Origin: Calliphora vicina
Taxonomy: Eukaryota; Arthropoda; Insecta; Diptera; Calliphoridae
Assembly: GCF_958450345.1 (NCBI RefSeq)
Contig: NC_088782.1
Span: 112,250,358-112,314,357, forward strand
DNA length: 64,000 nt
Direction of reading: 5' to 3'
Position 1 is the first letter of the stretch; each line of letters begins with the position of its first letter. The notes below the pieces were generated by a model, which saw nothing but the letters and a program-made list of their open reading frames with translations, made no database searches and was not told where the DNA came from. The position numbers were made by a program, and so were the translations under genes. Shown piece after piece: positions 21,966 through 33,400 of this stretch.

Positions 21966-24324
21966 GAAATTGAGGTATAAAATGACTGAGGACGTGTATT
22001 CTAGAACATCATTGAAAAGGAGATCGCCTGGAAATCTAACAGATCAGACAAACACTAGGATTCATAGGAATTTCAGTTTTACGTACCTTAATGAACCTAG
22101 TTTGTATGAACAAGGGCTATATCTGACTATGTTACAGAATATGTATATAATTGACCAGTAAAACTCTCACATTCATATGTTAACTGGTCTTAAAAAATTA
22201 TTTATAACTCAGCCATTATTATCACTAATTTATTTCTTTATTTAATGATTAACGACTGTTATTAAATGATCAAGGTCCATTTCTTACTTTGTGTAGAGTG
22301 CTCAAAACAAATTCAAAAAATCCTTTACAAAAAAAAACGACAACATTCATATTGTGGGATGTTTAAACCAGAAAATTTTTAACGGAAATTTGTAAATGTT
22401 CATATACACATAAACTTAAATGTACATAACAAAAAAGCGGTTCATTTAAGTTAAAAATTGGTATAAAAATAAATAAAAATTAATAATAAAATTCAGGACA
22501 GGTAACTAGGGCAGCCACTTTGCATACAAGCAGCTATCTTGGATCTATCCAAATTGAGCCTTCCATGATAGCCAGGTGCATTAATTGGAACACATTTTTT
22601 AAATACCGAATCATAAAGATTTTCTGATGTATTTGCGATTTTAACAAATCTCAATAATTTTTTTAAAATTTCCATTTTTTGCCTGATCCCTTTTTCTTTT
22701 GTCATGTTTCTGCAACTGAAATTTGTATCATTTTATGATTTTCCTCTTTTTTTTCACCAAAAAAAAAAAATTTTCATCATCAACATTGTTTTTTTTTATT
22801 TGGGGCCGCTGCTATTGTTGTTGTTTTTGGTATCGCTGTTATTGTTATTGTTGTCACAGTTGGTAGAGTTGTTGGTGATGGTGTTTTTAATGTATGGCAT
22901 GCACTTCCGTTTTGGGACATTTTTGTCTATACTGGATACGTACATACACACACACATCCATGCATTCATACCACACAAACTTTATTTTGACATCACATAG
23001 TGTGACATGTTGATGGTTGGTCATTTGCTGCTTGGTTCCGTACGCAGCCATACACATAGCCATTCATGACCATGTCCTTTCACATCCATAGATACATTAT
23101 TTTATAGCAAAACAAAATTTTTAACTTACTAGTCATTTACGCTTTCAAACACATTAACACTTACAGTCACTTTCCAACATACACATGTGTTGTAAATATT
23201 TTAGTTTAAACTTCAAAATCGGGTCGAAAAAGAGCATCACCACGGTCCATTCACACTTTCTAATTTATGTGTGTGTGTCCGGACTTGTGTGTCCAACTGA
23301 GTGTTTTAATGTGTGTGCATGGTTTTGAATTTAATGTTTAACACTTGGTGATGTCTTTACTTTATTGTCAACATTTTGAAATAAATTTAGGAGAGCCACA
23401 TGTGAAAAAAATATTAAAAATTAAATTCCTAAAAAATATACTTTATATAAAATTTACTCAGTCGAGCAGAACAAGGTTAATATGATTTAGCTTAGACCAA
23501 GAAATCACCTTTACTTATTTAATGTCTGTCAGGTTTTATTAAATCCAATGCAATCTATTTAATTTATTGTTCAACTCATTTAAACCTAACTCACTTACAA
23601 CCTAAAAATAAATAAATAACTACATTCCTAGTTTCATTTTCGTTTAGTCATGATTTCAAATATCAAATAAAATATTAATGATTAACACCTCAACGAATTC
23701 ATTGACCAATTTATGACAACATTATCTTCAGCATCAACTCATTTTAATGTCCAACCCAAGTCAATGACTCATTTAACCAAAATAAAGACCATTAACCTTT
23801 TAAAACATCATTATCATTGTTAAATATAAAGCATTTTAAAGAAATCATAAAACCAGTTGTTTTAATTATCTTGTAATATTTAAATTAACAAAAATAATCC
23901 ATCTATTTACAGATTTAATTGGCAACATCTATACTAGACCAACAAAAGGGTCATTAAATTAAAAACTGTTGCTGATGATCTTCGTGGCATTTTGGGTTTT
24001 AAATCAGACTAGTCTCAAATTTTCTGTTCTTTTTTTTTTCTGTGGAGCCATGAAAAATCTGTAAAAAATAAACAAAAAAAAAATATCAAATTAATTGCAA
24101 TTAAAATCTGTTAATAGCCGCTAGAGAAAAGGGTTACTAAACCTAAAAAAAATTAACAAAACAAATATATACGTTGGTTATGGTGCTGAAAAGTGTGAAA
24201 GTGTTAAAACGTTTGGGTATTGATGTAATAGATTATTTATTAAGATTAAGAATGTTTGAAATAAAAAAACTTTTTTCTTCAACATATTTTCTTCTTCTTA
24301 GAAATAATATTTTAAAAAACAAAA
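21966..24324. other. Non-coding stretch
   Basis: 2.3 kb, AT-rich, with (TGTT)n/(CA)n-like low complexity near 22815-22960. A minus-strand open stretch at 22493-22705 ends in NAPGYHGRLNLDRSKIAACM...; its composition is more protein-like than the surroundings, but it has no recognisable domain, promoter or polyadenylation signal, so I leave it uncalled. Confidence 0.5.
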
Positions 24325-26652
24325 GTTTAAGTCATAGTCATAGTCTAGTCATAGTCTAGTCATAGTCTAGTCATAGTCTAGTCATAGTCTAGTCATAGTC
24401 TAGTCATAGTCTAGTCATAGTCTAGTCATAGTCTAGTCATAGTCTAGTCATAGTCTAGTCATAGTCTAGTCATAGTCTAGTCATAGTCTAGTCATAGTCT
24501 AGTCATAGTCTAGTCATAGTCTAGTCATAGTCTAGTCATAGTCTAGTCATAGTCTAGTCATAGTCTAGTCATAGTCTAGTCATAGTCTAGTCATAGTCTA
24601 GTCATAGTCTAGTCATAGTCTAGTCATAGTCTAGTCATAGTCTAGTCATAGTCTAGTCATAGTCTAGTCATAGTCTAGTCATAGTCTAGTCATAGTCTAG
24701 TCATAGTCTAGTCATAGTCTAGTCATAGTCTAGTCATAGTCTAGTCTAGTCATAGTCTAGTCATAGTCTAGTCATAGTCTAGTCATAGTCTAGTCATAGT
24801 CTAGTCATAGTCTAGTCATAGTCTAGTCATAGTCTAGTCATAGTCTAGTCATAGTCTAGTCATAGTCTAGTCATAGTCTAGTCATAGTCTAGTCATAGTC
24901 TAGTCATAGTCTAGTCATAGTCTAGTCATAGTCTAGTCATAGTCTAGTCATAGTCTAGTCATAGTCTAGTCATAGTCTAGTCATAGTCTAGTCATAGTCT
25001 AGTCATAGTCTAGTCATAGTCTAGTCATAGTCTAGTCATAGTCTAGTCATAGTCTAGTCATAGTCTAGTCATAGTCTAGTCATAGTCTAGTCATAGTCTA
25101 GTCATAGTCTAGTCATAGTCTAGTCATAGTCTAGTCATAGTCTAGTCATAGTCTAGTCATAGTCTAGTCATAGTCTAGTCATAGTCTAGTCATAGTCTAG
25201 TCATAGTCTAGTCATAGTCTAGTCATAGTCTAGTCATAGTCTAGTCATAGTCTAGTCATAGTCTAGTCATAGTCTAGTCATAGTCTAGTCATAGTCTAGT
25301 CATAGTCTAGTCATAGTCTAGTCATAGTCTAGTCATAGTCTAGTCATAGTCTAGTCATAGTCTAGTCATAGTCTAGTCATAGTCTAGTCATAGTCTAGTC
25401 ATAGTCTAGTCATAGTCTAGTCATAGTCTAGTCATAGTCTAGTCATAGTCTAGTCATAGTCTAGTCATAGTCTAGTCATAGTCTAGTCATAGTCTAGTCA
25501 TAGTCTAGTCATAGTCTAGTCATAGTCTAGTCATAGTCTAGTCATAGTCTAGTCATAGTCTAGTCATAGTCTAGTCATAGTCTAGTCATAGTCTAGTCAT
25601 AGTCTAGTCATAGTCTAGTCATAGTCTAGTCATAGTCTAGTCATAGTCTAGTCATAGTCTAGTCATAGTCTAGTCATAGTCTAGTCATAGTCTAGTCATA
25701 GTCTAGTCATAGTCTAGTCATAGTCTAGTCATAGTCTAGTCATAGTCTAGTCATAGTCTAGTCATAGTCTAGTCATAGTCTAGTCATAGTCTAGTCATAG
25801 TCTAGTCATAGTCTAGTCATAGTCTAGTCATAGTCTAGTCATAGTCTAGTCATAGTCTAGTCATAGTCTAGTCATAGTCTAGTCATAGTCTAGTCATAGT
25901 CTAGTCATAGTCTAGTCATAGTCTAGTCATAGTCTAGTCATAGTCTAGTCATAGTCTAGTCATAGTCTAGTCATAGTCTAGTCATAGTCTAGTCATAGTC
26001 TAGTCATAGTCTAGTCATAGTCTAGTCATAGTCTAGTCATAGTCTAGTCATAGTCTAGTCATAGTCTAGTCATAGTCTAGTCATAGTCTAGTCATAGTCT
26101 AGTCATAGTCTAGTCATAGTCTAGTCATAGTCTAGTCATAGTCTAGTCATAGTCTAGTCATAGTCTAGTCATAGTCTAGTCATAGTCTAGTCATAGTCTA
26201 GTCATAGTCTAGTCATAGTCTAGTCATAGTCTAGTCATAGTCTAGTCATAGTCTAGTCATAGTCTAGTCATAGTCTAGTCATAGTCTAGTCATAGTCTAG
26301 TCATAGTCTAGTCATAGTCTAGTCATAGTCTAGTCATAGTCTAGTCATAGTCTAGTCATAGTCTAGTCATAGTCTAGTCATAGTCTAGTCATAGTCTAGT
26401 CATAGTCTAGTCATAGTCTAGTCATAGTCTAGTCATAGTCTAGTCATAATCTAGTCATAGTCTAGTCATAGTCTAGTCATAGTCTAGTCATAGTCTAGTC
26501 ATAGTCTAGTCATAGTCTAGTCATAGTCTAGTCATAGTCTAGTCATAATCTAGTCATAGTCTAGTCATAGTCTAGTCATAGTCTAGTCATAGTCTAGTCA
26601 TAGTCTAGTCATAGTCTAGTCATAGTCTAGTCATAGTCTAGTCATAGTCTAG
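24325..26652. repeat. 11-bp tandem array (S2), about 2.3 kb
   Basis: Around 210 copies of AGTCTAGTCAT. The array is almost perfect: I see one shortened unit near 24745 and only a few substitutions, such as AATC for AGTC near 26449 and 26546. The right edge decays at 26650 (AGCAATAGTC). Confidence 0.97.
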
Positions 26653-27566
26653 CAATAGTCTTTCTTTCAGAACAGTTCCTACTTATTTTAAGATTCCTAA
26701 CTCCCTTCCCAACAACATCCATTAAATTTAACTAAATAGCGCATTACTCTTTATTTTCTATTTTCCTAAGTGTCTCATTAAAATTTAAACTACTAAAACA
26801 TCTACTCCTTTTTATTTTCTATACAGCTTTTAATGTCACTTTTAAATCGTACTTTAACCTTTTTTGTCTCTAAATTTTTACTCCTTATTTTCCTTTCAAT
26901 TCTCTTTTCCTCTATTTTATGTTTTTTTCACATTTCCTCTATGTCTATAAAAGTTATTTAACTTTATTAAGATTTCCTTATTACGGCTTTGTATTTATTT
27001 CGCTTTATTTTTATTTCATTTAAAATTTGCTTTCCAGACCAAATCTACAATATACATCAACAACACAACGTTATTGCCACAGATATGTTAATGGCCTCAC
27101 AATGACCGTAATACGGCAGAAAGGAAATAAGGCAAGAACTATAACAATAACATGCAATATAGACGGAATAAAAATGTTGAGTTGAAAGCAACAAAAAAAA
27201 AACAAAATGTAGCATCATGAAAAAATGTAGTATTCGTTTTATTAAAATCTTAACAATAAAATAGCCAACAAATTGAAAATACTATTTTAATATAGCAGAC
27301 ACAATCTCACTAGCACTCAACTTCCTTATACACACATACAGCACTAACTAGACAACCAGCACGGCCTTTATTTTCAACTGAGTTTATATGTAAAAGTATA
27401 AATTTATCCCATGAGTATAAACCAGAAGACAATCAGTCCAGTTTATACACATTGGAACAATTTCCAAACACACTTAGTGGGACTGAAATTGAAATGAAGA
27501 AAAAAAATTTTTGTTTATTTATTTTCAAGTAAAATGAGTTATAGTAATAAGCAAATACATAAAGCA
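26653..27566. other. AT-rich non-coding stretch between arrays
   Basis: No gene or repeat recognised. A sequence near 27035 resembles a splice acceptor (TTGCTTTCCAG) but nothing that follows looks like an exon of a known family. Confidence 0.5.
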
Positions 27567-28570
27567 ACTAGAATTGAACTAGAATTGAACTAGAACTGAA
27601 CTAGAACTGAACTAGAACTGAACTAGAACTGAACTAGAACTGAACTAGAACTGAACTAGAACTGAACTAGAACTGAACTAGAACTGAACTAGAACTGAAC
27701 TAGAACTGAACTAGAACTGAACTAGAACTGAACTAGAACTGAACTAGCACTGAACTAGAACTGAACTAGAACCTGAACTAGAACCTGAACTAGAACTTGA
27801 ACTAGAACCTGAACTAGAACCTAAACTAGAACCTGAACTAGAACCTGAACTAAAACCTGAACTAGAACCTGAACTGCAACCTGAACTAGAACCTGAACTA
27901 GAACCTGAACTGGAACCTGAACTAGAACCTGAACTAGAACCTGAACTAGAACTTGAACTACAACCTGAACTAGAACCTGAACTAGAACCTGAACTGGAAC
28001 CTGAACTAGAACCTGAACTAGAACCTGAACTAGAACCTGAACTAGAACCTGAACTAGAACCTGAACTGGAACCTGAACTAGAACCTGAACAAGAACCTGA
28101 ACAAGAACCTGAACTAGAACTTGAACCTGAATTAGAACCTGAACTGGAACCTGAACTAGAACCTGAACTAGAAGCTGAACTAGAATCTGAACTAGAACCT
28201 GAACTAGAACCTGAACTAGAACGTGAATTAGAACCTGAACTAGAACCTGAACTAGAACCTGAACTAGAACTTGAACTAGAACCTGAACTAGAACCTGAAC
28301 TAGAACCTGAACTAGAACCTTAACTAGAACCTGAACTAGAACCTGAACTAGAACCTGAACTGGAACCTGAACTAGAACTTGAACTTGAACTTGAACTAGA
28401 ACCTGAACTAGAACCTGAACTGGAACCTGAACTAGAACTTGAACTAGAACCTGAACTAGAACCTGAACTGGAACCTGAACTAGAACCTGAACTGGAACCT
28501 GAACTGGAACTAGAACCTGAACTAGAACTAGAACCTGAATTACAACTTGAACTATAACCGGAACAGGAAC
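27567..28570. repeat. 11-bp to 12-bp tandem array (S3), about 1 kb
   Basis: The left part (to about 27770) repeats the 11-mer GAACTAGAACT. The rest repeats the 12-mer GAACTAGAACCT, one C longer. Scattered variants such as GAACTGGAACCT and GAACTTGAACTT occur, mainly in the 12-bp part. In the 12-bp part one frame reads Glu-Leu-Glu-Pro repeatedly, but a TAA at 28321 and the absence of flanking gene signals argue against coding. Confidence 0.95.
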
Positions 28571-30429
28571 CCGAACAAATACAGAATTTAAGAATTACGG
28601 TGTGTATTGCTCCGTGGTATGAAATCTTTTCCTTTGTGTTTTTGACTTATTTTGTTCCTTCTTCCCATTCTATACATAATATTTTCAGTATTAACAGCAA
28701 AGAAAATTACATGAAACAAACTGGGATATAAAAACAACTCGTTGTTGTTGGTTGAAACAAAAACATTTGAAAATGCTCAGGCTTAAAATATGAAAAAAAA
28801 GAAGAAATAAATGTATAAACAATACAATTTATCGCGTTACTTCCGCTAAATTGGTGTTGATTGTGGTCGTTGTGACGCCAAACCATTTGAATAATAAGGA
28901 CATGTTGGAGCAGGACCATGGGTGCTGGGTGGTGGTAGGTAGTGCAAAGAATGGCGTTGAAGGAGAAATAATAAATAGTTAAGTAGGACTACCATTAACT
29001 GTGTGTTAGCCTGGAAATGTTGTCCTCAATTTTATGCTGCAAATTATAATTTGCCAGCCTGCCTGCCTGTTCATTCGTTCGTTTGTTTATTTATTCTCTG
29101 CCTGAATGTCCTTGTGCCTGTGTGCATGTTTTATTTTTCTATTCTTTCGTTATTTTTATATATAATTTTTTCTACTTTACAAACAGCAGTCAGTATTCAA
29201 TGAATAAAATATTCATGACAGTTTAAATCTGGGTTAAAACCATGATGATTTACATTAGTTTTAAACTGAAAGCAGAATTGACTACAAAGATTTGGGGGAT
29301 AATAAGCCTAATTCAAACCATGATAATATAGCGAAATTTTATTTTAAATTATGAATGAAGAATGGTAAATTACAAAGCAATTGTTAAAATGTTGATGCAA
29401 TAGAAATGAAATGTAATTAGTGCAATAGAATAGTAAGTATTGCAGAAACTAGGCAAGGAAATTGTTGTAAACCAGAACAGTTTTTTTAAAATTCTTTAGG
29501 TTAAGCACCATTACGATTGGAATATGTAAGAGTAATTTGAAATGAAAATCCTTACATTGAATTATCTGACCATTAAAAGCTTAAATAAATGTATGAATTA
29601 ATGGGAAAGGGATATTAAAGAATCCTCTTTTGTTTTTTGGCGTTTATAATTTACAAATTGTATACAATTTATAATGAAATCAACAGCTTAACAAAAAAAC
29701 CTACACACAGATAAAATTAAATCCATAGGAATTTTTAACCACCATCTAAACATGTAAACCCACAATCCCTAAAAATTCTTGTCTGTCTTTCGTTTGACTC
29801 CAACTCCCCTTACTCATCAATTTCATTCAATCAAACCATATTGCCATGCTATATTATTTAAGAAAATACATTTAAAATTAAGCATAACCAAGGAAATCTA
29901 TTTTCTTTTGTGTAATTGCCCCATCACCATCGCATCAGTACCAACATCATCATCATGGCTGGCTCGCAATCCAGCCAGCCATCCATCCATCCCGTCATCA
30001 TCATATTCCTCTGATTGCTTCCCATCAATTCAATGTCAAATTCAAAACCATAACAAATTATTTCAAGATATTTGTTGGCGCAAAAAGAACTTTGTTATGG
30101 CGTCTATGGCGGTTGGGTGTAAGCAAAATCAAATAAAATTTTATTTTATTTAACAACAAACGGAATACATTAAATTCTTTTCTTATTTGGTAAGGCATAT
30201 TTTGGTTTATTATAAATGAAAAAATGCTAATAGAAATTAGCATTTATTTGCACACGCATTTGCAATGCTAGGAAAGAAAAAAAAGTAAGTAAGTGTTTTG
30301 CCAAATATTGTCATTTGGAAATGGTAATTTGAAATACATCATGTCAATAGAAAAGAAATTATTCTATTAAAAAATATATATTTTCAACATTAAGTACTGT
30401 ACATGTTCTACAGAAAGGATAGACATATA
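28571..30429. other. Non-coding stretch
   Basis: 1.9 kb of mixed AT-rich sequence. Low-complexity pieces include (CCAGC)/(CATC) runs near 29925-30005. No gene supported on either strand. Confidence 0.5.
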
Positions 30430-33400
30430 AAGTTTTCTATAGCAAAGTGATTGATATTAAGAAAAGTGTTTGCTATTAACAGTTTTCTACAGAAAAGTGT
30501 TTGCTATTAACAGTTTTCTACAGAAAAGTGTTTGCTATTAACAGTTTTCTATAGAAAAGTGTTTGCTATTAACAGTTTTCTATAGAAAAGTGTTTGCTAT
30601 TAACAGTTTTCTATAGAGAAGTGTTTGCTATCAACAGTTTTCTATAGAAAAGTGATTGCTATCAACAGTTTTCTATAGAAAAGTGTTTGCTATTAACAGA
30701 TTTCTATAGAAAAGTGTTTGCTATTAACAGTTTTCTATAGAGAAGTGTTTGCTATCAACAGTTTTCTATAGAAAAGTGATTGCTATCAACATTTTTCTAT
30801 AGAAAAGTGTTTGTTATTAACAGATTTCTATAGAAAAGTGTTTGCTTTTAACAGTTTTCTATAGAAAAGTGTTTGCTATTAACAGTTTTCTATAGAAAGG
30901 TGATTGCTATTAGGAGTTTTCTATAGAAAGATGATTGCTATTAACAGTTTTCTATAGACAAGTGTTTTCTATTAACAGTTTTCTACAGAAAAGTGTTTGC
31001 TATTAACAGTTTTCTATAGAAAGTTGATTGCTATTAGTAGTTTTTTTGTAGAAAAGTGTTTGTTATTAACAATTTTCTATAGAAAAGTGTTTGCTATTAA
31101 CAGTTTTCTATAGAAAAGTTTTTGCTATTAACAGTTTTCTATAGAAAAGTTTTTGCTATTAACAGTTTTCTATAGAAAAGTTTTTGCTATTAACAGTTTT
31201 CAATAGAAAAGTGTTTGCTATTAACAGTTTTCTATAGAAAAGAGTTTTCTATTAACAGTTTTCTATAGAAAAGTGTTTGCTATTAACAGTTTTCTATAGA
31301 AAAGTGTTTGCTATTAACAGTTTTCTATAGAAAAGTGTTTGCTATTAACAGTTTTCTATAGAAAAGTGTTTGCTATTAACAGTTTTCTATAGAAAAGTGT
31401 TTGCTATTAACAGTTTTCTATAGAAAGGTGATTGCTATTAGGAGTTTTCTATAGAAAGATGATTGCTATTAACAGTTTTCTATAGACAAGTGTTTTCTAT
31501 TAACAGTTTTCTACAGAAAAGTGTTTGCTATTAACAGTTTTCTATAGAAAAGTTTTTGCTATTAACAGTTTTCAATAGAAAAGTGTTTGCTATTAACAGT
31601 TTTCAATAGAAAAGTGTTTGCTATTAACAGTTTTCTATGGAAAAGTGTTTGCTATTAACAGTTTTCTATAGAAAAGTGTTTGCTATTAACAGTTTTCTAT
31701 AGAAAAGTGTTTGCTATTAACAGTTTTCTATAGAGAAGTGTTTGCTATCAACAGTTTTCTATAGAAAAGTGATTGCTATCAACATTTTTCTATAGAAAAG
31801 TGTTTGTTATTAACAGATTTCTATAGAAAAGTGTTTGCTATTAACAGTTTTCTATAGAAAAGTGTTTGCTATTAACAGTTTTCTATAGAAAAGTGTTTGC
31901 TATTAACAGTTTTCTATAGAGAAGTGTTTGCTATCAACAGTTTTCTATAGAAAAGTGATTGCTATCAACATTTTTCTATAGAAAAGTGTTTGTTATTAAC
32001 AGATTTCTATAGAAAAGTGTTTGCTTTTAACAGTTTTCTATAGAAAAGTGTTTGCTATTAACAGTTTTCTATAGAAAGGTGATTGCTATTAGGAGTTTTC
32101 TATAGAAAGATGATTGCTATTAACAGTTTTCTATAGACAAGTGTTTTCTATTAACAGTTTTCTACAGAAAAGTGTTTGCTATTAACAGTTTTCTATAGAA
32201 AGTTGATTGCTATTAGTAGTTTTTTTGTAGAAAAGTGTTTGTTATTAACAATTTTCTATAGAAAAGTGTTTGCTATTAACAGTTTTCTATAGAAAAGTTT
32301 TTGCTATTAACAGTTTTCTATAGAAAAGTTTTTGCTATTAACAGTTTTCTATAGAAAAGTTTTTGCTATTAACAGTTTTCAATAGAAAAGTGTTTGCTAT
32401 TAACAGTTTTCTATGGAAAAGTGTTTGCTATTAACAGTTTTCTATAGAAAAGAGTTTTCTATTAACAGTTTTCTATAGAAAAGTGTTTGCTATTAACAGT
32501 TTTCTATAGAAAAGTGTTTGCTATTAACAGTTTTCTATAGAAAAGTGTTTGCTATTAACAGTTTTCTATAGAAAAGTGTTTGCTATTAACAGTTTTCTAT
32601 AGAAAAGTTTTTGCTATTAACAGTTTTCTATAGAAAAGTTTTTGCTATTAACAGTTTTCTATAGAAAAGTTTTTGCTATTAACAGTTTTCAATAGAAAAG
32701 TGTTTTCTATTAACAGTTTTCTATGGAAAAGTGTTTGCTATTAACAGTTTTCTATAGAAAAGAGTTTTCTATTAACAGTTTTCTATAGAAAAGTGTTTGC
32801 TATTAACAGTTTTCTATAGAAAAGTGTTTGCTATTAACAGTTTTCTATAGAAAAGTGTTTGCTATTAACAGTTTTCTATAGAAAGGTGATTGCTATTAGG
32901 AGTTTTCTATAGAAAGATGATTGCTATTAACAGTTTTCTATAGACAAGTGTTTTCTATTAACAGTTTTCTACAGAAAAGTGTTTGCTATTAACAGTTTTC
33001 TATAGAAAAGTTTTTGCTATTAACAGTTTTCAATAGAAAAGTGTTTGCTATTAACAGTTTTCTATGGAAAAGTGTTTTCTATTAACAGTTTTCTATAGAA
33101 AAGTGTTTGCTATTAACAGTTTTCTATAGAAAAGTGTTTGCTATTAACAGTTTTCTATAGAAAAGTGTTTGCTATTAACAGTTTTCTATAGAAAAGTGTT
33201 TGCTATTAACAGTTTTCTATAGAAAAGTGTTTGCTATTAACAGTTTTCTATAGAAAAGTGTTTGCTATTAACAGTTTTCTATAGAGAAGTGTTTGCTATT
33301 AACAGTTTTCTATAGAGAAGTGTTTGCTATCAACAGTTTTCTATAGAAAAGTGATTGCTATCAACATTTTTCTATAGAAAAGTGTTTGTTATTAACAGAT

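Noticed and set aside
22493..22705. Minus-strand 70-codon frame ending NAPGYHGRLNLDRSKIAACM...
   Set aside because: Reasonable composition at the C-terminal half, but no signal peptide, promoter, splice signal or recognised family. Kept only as a note in the spacer entry.
27770..28560. Glu-Leu-Glu-Pro repeat protein in the 12-bp array
   Set aside because: In-frame TAA at 28321, no ATG or splice acceptor leading in, and the left part of the same array has 11-bp units that cannot keep a frame.
29779..30153. 124-codon plus-strand frame
   Set aside because: Low-complexity Ser/His/Pro content from CATC/CCAGC runs, no domain, no support on either side.
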